In this document: positions 50,142 to 62,922 of the stretch, in pieces
Numbering within the stretch: the stretch's first letter is position 1
How the letters are laid out: the number at the start of each line of letters is the position of its first letter
Source of the DNA: Cymodocea nodosa
Taxonomy: Eukaryota; Streptophyta; Magnoliopsida; Alismatales; Cymodoceaceae
DNA length: 64,000 bases
Assembly (NCBI GenBank): GCA_036874045.1
Contig: CM072341.1
Location: 1,376,501-1,440,500 of the forward strand
Reading direction: 5' to 3'
The notes under the pieces: model-generated
The model's input: the letters and a program-made list of their open reading frames with translations, nothing else
Databases searched by the model: none
Told to the model about the DNA's origin: nothing
Program-made: the position numbers and the translations under genes

Positions 50142-50695
50142 TTTGTGCATCCGAAAAATTGTAGAAAGAAAATAGTGAAATATTACAGAAAATGATAGAA
50201 AGAAAAATAACATAAAGTCAGTAGAAAATCAAAAAGTTTGTATACATAATAGAAAATGATGAAAAATCATAAAATATAAAATAATATATTTATTTATAAA
50301 ATAAAAAATATTGAAATTAATAAATTAAATATTTTTTATATTTATCTGTAAAATAAAGAAGAAGAAAAAATTATCATAAATAATATAAAATAGAATCATT
50401 TCTGACAATAGTTAAAATATAAAAAATATATTTCACACATATTTATTGTTCTACATATATTTCATAATATAAATTCTCATCCATTAAGAATATAAATAAT
50501 TTCTATATCAAAATTACATGTTGCTGATATATTTTGTGATAATACCTTTTCTATTTCTTCATTGTTCATCAATTTTGTAGATCAGAATGTTGGGAAAAAA
50601 AAAAAAAAAAATCTTATATACCAAGGAAAAATGATAGAATCCTTCAGAAACTCATTTGATACACAAGAATTTTTTCTATCATTCTCTAAGTATAC
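50142..50695 (-). mobile_element. MITE-like AT-rich element, copy 2 (inverted)
   Basis: Starts with GGTGTTTGTGCATCCGAAAAATTGTAGAAAGAAAATAGTGAAA and ends near TTCTATCATTCTCTAAGTATACA, with the same terminal style as copy 1. Its core (about 50230-50540) is a diverged reverse complement of 48740-49030. It contains a poly(A) run near 50596-50611. No coding potential was found. Confidence 0.55.
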
Positions 50696-51372
50696 AGTAA
50701 TGGTGCTACTCCAACTCCATGGGAAAGCTTTCTATCTATAAAACTAAACACTAAGAGTTCTACGCCTGATACTTTATGGTGCCACAATGTCTTTTATATC
50801 ATAAGTAAACAAAGGAAAATTATAAAGATACAATACAAATACTTGAAAAATATTTTCAACGTTTTCCTTTGCTTTCAAGGTACACAAATAACGCTACAAC
50901 GGGTGCAACAAAACACACCCTTTGTTTTTCAGAAGTTTGGATTTTAACGATGAAGAGGAGTTTCCCTGCGGAGAGTGTTTGTGAAAATAATATTAACATA
51001 AACGCATATACATAAGTGGCGTAATTGTAAAGATGATGATATTGCTTTGGATAAAAGTGTTTCTCTCTCAAGGCGTCGAGACCAAAAAGTATTCTTATTG
51101 TGATTAAATTTGGTTAATGGATTGTGTTTTGCTTAGAGATTTCTAGAGGGATAAGATACCTTAATCTCCCACACCACCATACGATCGATACTCATGCCCC
51201 AAGTCATATGTCATGGGATACTACAAGAATATATATTGCATGCGTGCCGTCGTGTCCAACTACGTTGTCAAACCCATCAATCACATTCGTTGCCACCGTA
51301 ACTTTGCGTTAATGTTATGGACTTTGTGGGAAGGATAAAACCTACGGCTTATTTTACAAAGAAGGATGTGAG
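50696..51372. other. Intergenic DNA, no gene seen
   Basis: Short frames only. It ends at the left border of the hAT element. Confidence 0.5.
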
Positions 51373-53561
51373 TATACATATCAACGGGTCGGACTGGGCT
51401 AATTCGGCCCGGCTCAGCCCGAAATTGTCAGGTCTGTGCAGGCTGCGGGCTGGGCCAAATTGGGCTTTCAATCCTGGGACGACCTGGCTCATAGGCCCGT
51501 TCGAGTGGGTTGGGCCTGGCCCGTAGGCCCGACCTGAATCTTAAATTAGATAACTATACTAATATTAGATATTTTTAAATATACTAATAAATACATATAG
51601 ATTAACTAATATTTATAAATTCTAATTGTTTATTATTTAACCTAAACACATACTAAGGAGAGAGAAACATTTTAATTTTTCACAAACTCATAAAGTTAAA
51701 ATAAATTAGTTAATTTATAAAATGAAATCAAAACTACATCATTTACATTGTAAGTTATAATGATACAATTTAATTATTACACTAGATATTTTTACATTTA
51801 AATATTCAATTTTTCAAATTCATCTATGAAATCATTTTATTTTTGTTGTCCACATAATCAAGTAAACTATTATTAGAAGCATTATCAAAAATAATATTAC
51901 CTACTTTTTTTTTAATTCTAGAAAGTTTAAAAATATCCATAATAATAGAAAAATATTTTAAACATTATGGAGCCTATTTATTTTTCTAAATCTTATTAAT
52001 CTTTTTTGTAAAATCTAATTATAGTCAATAAAATGTGTAGTAATAGTAATATATCCTATTTTAATTTTTCATTCTTAAATATCAAATGTACAAACTATTA
52101 AAATACTTATAGAATTCATTATATTAATTAATTTTATTCTTAACTTATTATAAACATCAATAATATCTTGTCTAGTTGTATTTCTAGAAATAGTTTTAAA
52201 TTATACACAATATACTTATGAAATATATTCTTGAAAATATTAACTATCATCAAAATTAATAGGTAAATTTTAAACAATAATAAATTTAACATATAATTTT
52301 CTAGTCTTTCTAACATTATAATGACATTATAAATTATTACCATTGAGACTAAAACTAAGCTAAATTTAAATCATTTTATTTTTTTCAAGATTTCTAGATT
52401 CACAATTAGTTAAATGCCTATTTAAATGATTTGTACTGTCAGATTTTTTGTAGAAAATATCTGCAATACAAATGTTACAATACAACCTCTCTACTGTAAA
52501 TGTCGTTTCCTAAGAATTTTATTTTTATTATAAACTTAAACCATAGAGCAAATTTTCTTTTGAATTTAGTAATACTGCTAAGATGCTTGAGTTTTCATGG
52601 ATTGACTCATTTCTTTCGAGCTTTTCAATTGAAATTCATTATCGATATTATTGAATTGACTCAAGTTATATATCATTTTGTTTAGTTCAAAATCAAGACT
52701 TTAAAAAAAAAAAATTAAGTTGTAAATTGTGATTAAGTTAGCGAAGATAAAGTGAATTTACAGATTTTCACACCCACACCCGCTTCAGCAACGGTCATCG
52801 GTGCTTGGCCCCCAATGGCCAACACACGCACACGTCCTCCCCTCGAGCAGCTCGAGCTCCAACGCTGCAATGGTTCTCGAGCAACGGTCGTGGAGCAACG
52901 ATCGTCTCCCCTCGAGCTCAACGGTCGGTGGCTCGTTGCTCGAGAACAATCCTCGAGCAATGGTCCTCCACCAAAAGATAAGAGAGGTCGGTCGTCGTTC
53001 GTCACCGATTTTGCGCCCACGCATCTGCAATCTCGCCGAGCGACGTCTCGTCCGACGCAGCTTCCGAAGCCTCCACCGCCAGAATCCCGCCTTCTCGAGG
53101 CTCGCGTGCATTCAAGGCGCCAACGACGTTGCCCCCGCCCTGCGGTCGTCGTCTACAAACGAGCTGCCCGAGGGAGGGATCGACCACTAGACCGCAGCCT
53201 TTCGAGCATTAATCGACCTCAAAAGCTAGCTCCGCTGCTCGTGCGTGCAGACCGCTTGAGCAGAACGCCTTCCATCGACCGACGCCACGTCTTCCCCACC
53301 AGCCACGCAGACCATCACTTGCCACACTACTCGAGCAGTGCGCCCACCGTCTGTCGCCTCTAGCCCAGCCCCTGTGCATTCATCCTCCGCCTGTCGGCTA
53401 CCGCTACCTTGACCGACACCCACAGGCCGACCTGCTGGCCTTAATTTTGTAACAATAAAGGCCCGGCCCAACACGATTAACCATGTCGACCTGGGTCAAG
53501 CCCAGTTCAACCGAACTGGGCCTAGTCGACCCGCAACAGCCCAACCTAATTGACGTCTATA
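51373..53561 (-). mobile_element. Degraded hAT-family DNA transposon
   Basis: The ends form an imperfect inverted repeat: TATACATATCAA at the left (51373) and TATAGACGTCAA read inward from the right (53561). Each is followed by GGGC/GGCCC-rich subterminal sequence (51386-51535 and 53455-53545), a familiar feature of plant hAT elements. Minus-strand fragments encode hAT transposase: a BED-type zinc finger LYCNIC...FYKKSDSTNHLNRHLTNC at about 52405-52480 and SRNTTRQDIIDVYNKLR at about 52135-52190. A further decayed block with a THFIDY-like word lies toward 52000. Stops and frameshifts make it non-functional. A GC-rich stretch of unknown origin, 52750-53450, lies between the transposase start and the right end. 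Candidate 8-bp flanks (GATGTGAG and GGTATGGG) agree only partly, so exact borders are uncertain. Confidence 0.75.
52400..52510 (-). pseudogene. BED zinc-finger part of the hAT transposase
   Basis: Reading the minus strand: YCNIC, then about 16 residues, then HLNRHLTNC, i.e. C-x2-C...H-x3-H/C in the spacing of BED fingers at the N-terminus of plant hAT transposases. The frame stops soon after NLEKNKMI. It binds element ends in active relatives. Confidence 0.72.
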
Positions 53562-53619
53562 GGTATGGGAAAAGAGCATGTTGCTAAAGCTTAAAGCTAC
53601 AATTTAGGAGTCTCTTGAT

Positions 53620-53800
53620 GTTGAGCAGAAAATGATAGTTTCAAGGATTACCTAGTGTTAGCATAAAATGGCAATTTCCTAAGTTCTTCTGAAGTTGAGT
53701 ATAAAATGGTAATTCCAAGGTCATCTGAAGTCAGCTTAAAATCTAGTTTCAGTATCACCCGACCCAACGTTTAGCGTAAAATGACATTCAATGTTAGGCA
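53620..53800. repeat. 37-bp minisatellite, about five copies
   Basis: Units start at about 53620, 53657, 53694, 53730 and 53769 with the common form GTTxAGCxTAAAATGxxAxTTxC. Spacing is 36-39 bases and divergence is moderate. The array lies between the hAT right end and the TFB2 3' end. Confidence 0.85.
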
Positions 53801-54144
53801 ATGTTCATATATATATAAATAGATATAAGACGTTTCAAATAAATACGAACATTATGTAATTGATCCAACGGAACCACAAAAACACATCATAATGCCACCA
53901 TACCATATGGCACACCAAACAATCCTTTATCTTCGCGCAAGTAATCTACGAGCACACCGTACTCACTTCTCGTACAAGCCTGCGACTTTGAAAGAAGAAA
54001 CTCGTTAGCATCACAGTGATAATCTCCAAGAACGACAGCAAAGGAAGGAAGAAATATTATATACGGTGAAAGGAAGTTTGCATGGTTAGATATGGCTGAA
54101 TTGATCTGCTTTTATGAGAATTCAGCAGGAATTTTAACTTTTTG
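53801..54144 (-). other. Downstream region of TFB2
   Basis: Presumed 3' UTR and short spacer of the minus-strand TFB2 gene. No canonical poly(A) hexamer stands out. Confidence 0.35.
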
Positions 54145-57100
54145 TTATTTCTGACGGCGGAGAAAATCTCGCATTTCTTGGTGTGCTTCTCCATGAACGA
54201 TCAGGAACATCTTCTTTGAGTCTTGCCATAACAATCCCCCAATCTCTCTTGCAAAATCACATGCGGCTTCAAAAACCTCCTGAATCAAATTAAATATATA
54301 AAAAAAAAAAATCCAAAATGCACATCTGAGTTATGGCAAACTACAATAATTAAGGAGTTAATGGAAAAGAAGAAATAGAATGCTCTACTCTGGAAGGGAA
54401 GTCTTCGTATAAATGTGAAAGCGTCGTCTCAATCCTATTTCGATCTGCTTCCCATAGCCTGATCTGCAGAAGCATATGAAAACATAAATACCATAATCAC
54501 AAGGGCTGCTTCCAGATGACAAGATAAAGGTATTTTACAACTATATCTAGAGAAGTTGGATGCAAATAACAGATTGAAGGTCCTGTCTCTTAAAGAATAA
54601 AGTCAACTCCTTTCCAATTAACAATGGAGATAGAAACCTGGTCTGTGACATTTTCCGGTACCGTTGGTATCTTCTCTGCAACACGAGGGTGTGCATTTTG
54701 CTGAAGGAAAGTAATTATCTGGAAGATCGCAATATGCACACATTACATTTCTGAAAGCTAATCATATTTTAAATGATTTTCTTGATGCCTATGAAATCAA
54801 TGCTTACTTCTATACATTCCAACATGAGCGCATGTCATTTGGTACCTTCCTATGAAAATCAATGTGCATTTTGTGTCCACCTTAGATTTCTATCCTTCAT
54901 CAAATTGAGAGTTCTTCACTACTTGGACGCTCAGTAAGAACCTTCCTAATCATGAAAACATATGCACTCAAAAGCACATGCACGTAAATGGAGTGCACAA
55001 GTAGTGCATGTTGTGGGTCATGTTCACCACTTTAAGATGTGGAGTGAATCACTTAACAATCCCCCAAGATCTGGTCAAACTCCTAGTTAGTATCTAGATT
55101 TTGAAAATGCACAAGTAGTATCTAGGGTAGTTCTGTAATGTTGGATTGGTTTCCCACTTTAGTGCCTGTAGTTTAAAGTGCACATGTAAGCATGCTAAGA
55201 CTTTTATTATACATATTCATCCATTAGATTATTATGTTATATAGAATGATGCTCTATCAGAGGAAACCGTAACAGTACAAATGTCGGGGTGCCAATATAT
55301 GCATTTTTTGGAACCCACTAAGCTTTGGGCACTGACAAGTAATTTACCCTAAAATTTTAATGTTTCCATGGGGAAACTCATAGACGGAGAAAAAACAACT
55401 TTAAGAGGAAAATTTTGGAACTTGAAAGTATACATGGAAATGGAATATATTACTTTAAACATAAGCTCAAAACCAAAATTTGTTTTACAGAAATCTTGTG
55501 ACCCTTGCCTGCTCCGCTGTAATGCCATTCTCAAATGCATTATACAGGCTTTCTTTTGTTACGGCTCCTACAATAAGATTGGGAAGATGGTATTCTATCC
55601 TGTACATCAAACAAAACAACTTATCACCTTTATCAAAATGAGAAACAAGAAGTATTGCATGATTGTATCTTAGCTTTATATTGATTACACAAAAAAGTGA
55701 TAATTCTATCCTGTACATCAAACAAAACAACTTATCACCTTTACAAAAGAGAAACAAGAAATATTGCATGATTGTGTCTCAACTTAATATTAAGTGATAA
55801 CTGAGAAACTCATAAACCAGATCGTGAAAAACTATTAGCTGAAGAACTAACATTATGGCATCATCTAAAAAGTAAAGTTCATTGGGTAATAACCATATTA
55901 TAAGTTACTGCAACATACCACTTAGGTGACACTCTTTTCAAAAAGTGTGTGATATAAGAATTTCAATTACCATTCCTCCATATTCTTACAACATATTTTT
56001 ATTTTTGAGTGTGTAACCATGAGTACTAAAAACCAATTGAAAGCATTAATTCATTACAAGTTCAATAAACTTTTAAGTCATATTGAAAATAAACGTAGAA
56101 CCTAAACTTTCGTGGCCACTTAATCAGGTGATTCAGGTTTTAAGGAAGCCTTTCCAATCAGTAAAAGTAGTAATAAAAAATAAAGAGGACAATAGCTTCC
56201 GTATCAAACAGAAAATTATTTTTCGCTAGATTTTGGAACTAGTTTGTTATAATGACATTCATTCATCAACAAAGACTTTGAGAAAAAGAAGTCTACCACA
56301 GAAAAGACATGATATCTCATACCAAGAGCCATTCCAATCCACCCAAAAAAAAAAAGACTACATGACAAAAAATAGGAAAATATTCTACCTTGAAAAGAGG
56401 CGTAAGATCTCACAGTGTAGTTTGGATGTTGAATATGCATACATCCTAAAATTTGTCTCCACAACCACGTACCCCTGCAGATAAGTAAGGCATACTAGGA
56501 ATGCAATGAACTAACATACATACAAGTTGCGGTAAATACATTCACATGTCAAGATTAATTAAAAGTGCTTGAAAAGATCTACATAAGCTATCCAAACCAG
56601 TCTCTCTGCAAAGATTACTGGAAATGCTACTAAATGTCAAACAAAATCTATGAATATGAATTCATAATTTAAAAGTGACATAAATGTAAAAAATGATCCA
56701 ATAGTACTGAACTCTCTAAATGTCATTATACATTCCAGATATTGTAAACTAAATGAATGATATAATCTTCATCATTTCTTATGGTCATTTTCAAATAAAA
56801 GACAATGAATACTCAGCATATTCTGCAAATACACCAGCAGCTGTACCATGGTCGTGGGAGAGACACCAACCAAAACCAACAACCACAGGATTGAATCCTG
56901 CTGCAATATTCAATCCTGCATGCTTGGATGCAATGAGGTGCCTAAATAGGTTGAGCTGAGTCTTCAATAAAAACATATTATGAAACAGTGCTTTGAGTGA
57001 AACATAGGCTGATTTTACCATAAAAGAAACACCCAAAGTAGTGCAGTTACAATACAACCCACATTTCCCAAGTTTTATTCAAACAGGCAAATTAGAAACA

Positions 57101-60100
57101 AATAACGTATCTATTTGCATATTAGCATGACTTGAGTTGTCTGGAATTTTCAAGGGTGACCCCTAAAGAAATAGTTATCACAGATGATTTGTTGTTCAGG
57201 AAAAAAAACAGATCATGTATTTTACCACTTAACAAAAATGGATGAACTGATAGAACAGAAAGAGGATCATCCAAATAAGAGAAATTTCTCTCCATGCCAG
57301 AGTTTTGGAAGTTTAGGTTTTGTGAGACTAGAGTCATCCTTAATATCATAATAATAATTGAGTGAAATGCGTTTCAAGCACAACCATGCATATGCTTACA
57401 AGTGTTTGAAGGTTGTACCTGTTTGCGTGACAATGAATCTGACAAGCTCATTGAAAGATTTGTAGCCAATTTAGTAGGAATAAACCAGGTCTCCTTTCTG
57501 CCCTAAGATGATAAAAGTAATGTCAGCTTTATTTCTCAGTGAAAAAATGCCTAAATAGTTGTCACAAAAAAAGAGAGAATAACAACCTGCTGAAGTTTCA
57601 CTAATCCTAGACCAGCTATATCTTTGATGACATTTTTCTGAACTTCTGTAAGTGTATTCAAGCTATATGCCTGAAAGCACAATAAGCAATTAAAAATAGT
57701 TCTTACTCTCATCACTCATTAAAAGTGTTAAACAAGCTGTATGTGACTACAGATTTAGAAATAGCCGTGCATCAGATATAAGTTGACTATAACAGAGATA
57801 AGAATTTTAGTATAACAATTTTCAGCATATTTACGAGGTAGGCTTCTCAATGACAACAATAATCATGCCTTGATGGCTTAATCCATCTAAGACTATCTTT
57901 TTGCTTGGTAAAAATCACAAAAACAGTTTGATCAGGAAATGTTCTGGTGAAAGTAAGCAACAAAAAACATGGTCAGTAGGTCCTATTTGCTTTTTCCTTC
58001 TTGTTGCACTCATTACTTTGTTTGGTATGAAATATTTTCAAACTTCTGAAGTCTCATCTTTAACACCAAATAAGGGCTGTGGAAAAATATAACATTAAGT
58101 TGAACCATTGTCATGCAGATATCAGAAAAAAATGAAGAAACATAAATTGCACATATGATTCATTCATCATAGAAAACTTTTTTTGCCACTTTTACTGAAA
58201 AGCACAAGTGTCCATTGATTTCTAATGGTGATTAGTGCTTACTATTCCAAATAATTATTGATAGACAGTTATGAAAAGTTAACGCAAAAACACCCATCAT
58301 ATAGGGCATTACACCAATACCATAGGTTAATAACCATTTCAAGTCAGAACACAAAACAACAATGCTCTAAATCATATGAAAACAGATCGTATCCCTCACT
58401 ATATTTCAAAAATACAATACATTAAACATACATGCACCAATCAAAATCTTAGTAGTATATTTTTCTCCATCAAACTAAAACTAATATGGAGCAACAAATA
58501 TCTCTCTTAATGAAGGTTATATTTTGCACCACTACTACATGGGAAATATCCATTCATAATGAGAAACAAAAAATAATAATTCTAAAGCTATGAAGTTACC
58601 AATCTGTATTAATAACTATTTTACAGTGCAACTGAATCAATCAACCAAATAAAAAATAAAAGTCCACCATATACCTCACCCAGTGTATGGAAACTAAGCT
58701 CAAGAAGAAATGAGATTAAATCTGTGGAATTGAAACCACGATCCTGCAAACAATCAAACAAATATCATGTATTCTTCAACTTGTCAATGGATAAATGGTT
58801 GAGCCAACTCAATTTTACACCACCATAAAACCTACTACCCATAATTGCAATCTATACGTATACGTTATCAAAATTTATACCTCAGATGTTGAGATGTATT
58901 CTCTAATAATGTACCATAATTGTGCATTGGTATCCATCAACTGTCAATTGTACAAGAAATGAAGTAAGGCACATGAAAACCGTATAAAAAATAAGGAAAC
59001 AAACATATACCAAGAAATGAAAACCATTCTCTGTTAGTTTTGGGGCTTCATTTTCCCTGCAGTTGTGAGGCATATAAATGTAAATATTTTATTAGAATAT
59101 TAAAAAATCAATTCAGAAGTTAGTTCAAAGTAGAAAGCAACAAACCTTGCATTCAAAAGGCCACGTTGGAAAACTCTCATCATAGAAGAGCTGAAACTCG
59201 TTGATCTTTCTGCTTGACCTGAGCTGATGAGTTGTAACAAAAAGCACTGGTTCACCATAGTAGCCCTAAGTCACATTGAAGAACTCCAACCCAAAATACG
59301 TAAAATTGGAATATATTAAACTTCCGCTAAATTTCTTTGGAATATAAGTTAAAGATGAAGCCAGAGTGGTCAACCTCCCATTGTTCCAGAGCATAAGTCT
59401 CTAGTTCTTTCAGAGTTGGTAACCTGACAGTAATATTGGAAGACATGGGTTCCCTTGGCAAGGCACCACTGCAATAACAATGTCACATGTACATGAGTAT
59501 CCCAATGAATAAAAATGGGACTGCCAGAAAGGTACTGACGATAAAATGTATGATCAGTGAAACATATGTTTCTGAGTGCCGGTCCTTACTAACTTTTCAG
59601 TGATTCATGAAGTAAATAACTATGGAAAATTTACAATTACCTGCAAGAGCAGCATATGCAAGAATATATGGATTCTGGAAAGTATGGAGATGAAGATTCT
59701 CATATAGAATTTGGAAGAAAAGTTCTTACCCATGAACCAGATACTTTTGGATATTTCCCTGAAATTTCGTATTTAGTTTATAACTAGTTCCTTTCTTCCT
59801 GTCAATGAATGAAATATTACATTGATCAAGCACATATGAGTAGTGAACAATATTTTATATTATATGGCACCCTTTAAGTAAATATTTGTAAAAGATCCTT
59901 CTCTTGTTGCTTTAGTTTCGGCTTTAGTGCACAAGTTAGATGGCAAGCATTGACATAAGGGTAAGGCTGCTCTCTTGTGACTTGGAGGTCTCAGATTTGA
60001 ATTTTAGGAAACAACTTCTCCATTTATGTAATTCAGGTTGTGTACAATTAAATCCTCCCCAAGCTTCATATTGGTGAGAGCTTCATGCCTTAGGTACGTT

Positions 60101-61147
60101 CTTTTCTAGTAAAATAGATGTCAAAATACCAGTTTTACATTTAAATCTCAGAAAATGACTAGATGAATATCCACAACTTTTCTCAGGGACTGTTTTTTTC
60201 AAGATTATAATCTGGTAGATTATCTAATAACTGTTGGATGAATGGTAGATAACCAATGATGACAAATAGTATGGACTAAAAAGGCATTAAAAAAAAATGT
60301 ATGAGAGAAGAAAAAAATCTATTTTGAGTTGAATTTTTAGAGATTGTTTAGTCTGACAATGTCAGACAATAATCCGTCACCCAAACAAACAGACCCACCC
60401 TCAGTGTACTTCAGCACTCAATACATCAAGACTTGTAAAAAACGTGAATTTTTACCTTTTTAAACCATACAATGGTCCAAATTCTAGAAAAAAAAGATAT
60501 TCATGACATTTTAATATCCATTTCTAAAATCCGAACAAGCCATTAACTGTATGAATAAGCCTTTAATGTTCACGACATTTCCATATCCATTTTAATTTTA
60601 TATCACATTTTCTCAACGACCAAATGCTTCGTGTTGGAACTTGGAAGTAGAGATTAGAAGTAAATATTATCATACCTGTCGGCAGACTCAATAAAAATTC
60701 TCAACTGAACCAGTCTATCGATGGCAACTTTATGCTTAGACGTCCCACCCGGAAGTACCCATTCTTCCATCATTTGGGAACTGATCGGAACCTCTATGTA
60801 CAACATTTGCAATACATACTTCTTCGCCAACGGCGGCAAAGATCTGCAAGGAAAAAACAAAAAAAAAATGCTTGTAATCATAAAAATTTAACTTCTTCCG
60901 TTTCCCCAAATAAACCGAACTTGCACATTACTCAATCACATGAAAACTAGCAAGCTAAACAACCGCAATAACTACAGAAACACAAATACGCAAACAAATG
61001 AGATAGAGAACGAGAGAGAACGAGTGGTAAAAACCTAAGAACGGCTTCGCAGATGAAGGTGCTGTCGTAGAGCTTGTCGACCTTCGTGGCCGGGAGAGCC
61101 GCCACCATGTCCATGAAGTTCTTCGCAACGATTCTCACCTGCGGCAT
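54145..61147 (-). CDS. TFB2: General transcription factor TFIIH subunit 4 (TFB2/p52)
   Basis: Complete 15-exon gene for a 451-residue TFIIH core subunit. p52/TFB2 anchors and stimulates the XPB helicase in transcription initiation and nucleotide-excision repair. Exons: 61147-61035, 60843-60676, 59798-59730, 59468-59375, 59246-59146, 59056-59011, 58940-58881, 58743-58675, 57670-57587, 57502-57419, 56474-56389, 55599-55509, 54718-54638, 54463-54389, 54279-54145. Phases all join, and the CDS is 1356 bases ending in TAA. Sequence follows Arabidopsis TFB2 along its length: KNFMDMVAALPATKVDKLYD, LPPLAKKYVLQMLYIEVP, MMEEWVLPGGTSKHKVAIDR, DTNAQLWYIIREYI, LISFLLELSFH, WFIPTKLATNLS, VVETNFRMYAYSTSKL, ENGITAEQ, FLQQNAHPR and VFEAACDFARE. 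Two oddities: intron 12 starts with GC rather than GT, and intron 11 contains a 111-bp tandem duplication that copies the acceptor of exon 12. The main product appears intact. Identification is near certain. Confidence 0.96.
55592..55800. repeat. 111-bp tandem duplication spanning the exon 12 acceptor of TFB2
   Basis: ATTCTATCCTGTACATCAAAC starts at 55592 and again at 55703. The following bases (AAAACAACTTATCACCTTTA, then AGAAACAAGAA and TATTGCATGATTGT) match with few differences. The right copy fades after about 55800. The left copy includes the last bases of intron 11 and the first 8 bases of exon 12. Confidence 0.9.
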
Positions 61148-62700
61148 CTTTCCACCTGATGATTCCTCGTCCACCACCGCGACTATCGCAAGCCCACCGG
61201 CACCTCCTCCACCTGTGTTGTAGCCCCTGAGCTGCGTCGGTTCCCGGGAATTTATTTAGTCGTCGGACGTCTCGACCGGAAGTGCAAATCTCGGCGGAGA
61301 CAGCGAACCGGGTCGGAAAGGTCCGATTATAAAAGTTTTATCGGATCTCTGCTCTAAAAGAAATTTAAATAAAGTAAATATTCGTAAATAACATTTTTTA
61401 TAATTTCACTGTTACTATTTATTATAGATTTTAAGTATTTAAAATTTTTATTTTTATAAATGTTATGACTATCTAAGTCTATATTTTCATTAAACTTACA
61501 TTTTAAATATTCAATTTAGGACTTACTCAGTTTAAATCTTTTAGATTCTAAATTGTTTTTTCATAGTTCTAATTAAAAATTAATTTCTAACATATTTTCA
61601 TCTATTAAAACTATATAATCACCAAATAATATACACCAAAACATTTATTCTTAAATTTCTCTTATTATTTTATTCCTAATCAAGACGAACAGTTGTAAAC
61701 ATAAGAATAATCCTTAGCGTAATTTTGTCTATAGAAAATTCTCTACTTTCTCCTCTTATAATTTTCATGCTACTGATAAGATAACGCATGAATGCAAATA
61801 TTATTTCAAAAATCAATGATTATGATAATTTTCATGTAAAATGCATATAAACATTTTTTCTGCAAAATTAAGGTTCCATCCAATACTTTGAACTCTAATT
61901 TTTAGAAATTTTAAACTCACGATTAAAGAAATAGTAAGAAATTTTTTCATCATCTAAATACACGATCCCATTATGAAAACTCATTTATAATAATCTAAAG
62001 TATCGTTTATCTACGAAGTGTAGCTTTTCAACGTTGATATGAAATTATACTCTCTCCCATGCATGCCTCTCTTTTTTTTTTTTTATAAAATTGTAGTTCT
62101 CACGACTTAAATGGAGTGCTCGCCTTATTTCAAAATTAAAATTCTATGAATAATATTAGACAGAAGAATTTTATGGTAAATATCATACATTACTGTGTAT
62201 TTGAGTGTGTTTAATAACTCTGATTCCTAGCTTTTTTTTAACAAATGAGTTAAGAACTGAGTTATTTCCATCCAATTAGGGAAATAACGAAATTACTCGT
62301 CTAACATTTTACCTTTTACATTAATATATGTGTGTTAACATAATTAACATTAATATAATATTTATAAGATAACGTCAACTTATATCGTATTTATTAATGT
62401 TATAGTTATTTAACGTTTTAAAATTATACATATTTATAATGCAATTAATATTAATATAATATTTATTTAATTATATTCTAATTACTTGTACCGTTATTAT
62501 TATTTATAATTAAAAATAAATAAATAAATAAATAATTTAATATATATACTACAAATATTTCTAAAAAATATATTCACATCTCATATCAAATACAACTTTC
62601 AACTTACTTTAAATTCATGTCTAATTTTTAACTCTCGAATTTCAACTTTGAAGCGTATATAACTAAAACTCAAATACTACCGAAGGCATCCTTGCTCACG
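61148..62700. other. Intergenic DNA between two divergent genes
   Basis: The first 150 bases (61148-61320) are GC-rich and are probably the TFB2 leader/promoter. The rest to about 62690 is AT-rich with no gene, apart from TA-type microsatellites near 62515-62550. Confidence 0.5.
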
Positions 62701-62922
62701 CAATAAATAGAGCTCGATACGATCCATTCCCTCGAGCATCCAGGTGAATATGATCGAATTAAAAACGAATTATCAGAACGGCGAGAGCGAAATCTTTTCT
62801 TTCTTTTGTTAATTTTCGAGATCCAATTTGCAGTGGTGAAAGAATCGGGGGCGAGCGAGGAGTTGCATCTTTCGGTTGCGAAGTTCTCAGTTTTCGGATT
62901 CCGTTTAGGTGATTGTTAGATC
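62701..62922 (+). promoter_or_regulatory. Leader/promoter region of the tetraspanin-like gene
   Basis: Composition rises from AT-rich to moderately GC-rich before the ATG at 62923. CAATAAATAGAG near 62700 could be a TATA-like element, which would give a leader of about 190 bases. Confidence 0.35.

Noticed and set aside
52752-53363. 203-residue Arg/Pro-rich plus-strand frame
   Set aside because: Lies in the GC-rich part of the hAT element, overlaps equally long frames on both strands and shows no conserved motif; composition explains it.
62600-62760. Possible bidirectional promoter between TFB2 and the tetraspanin-like gene
   Set aside because: The two starts are about 1.8 kb apart with AT-rich filler between, so separate promoters are more likely.
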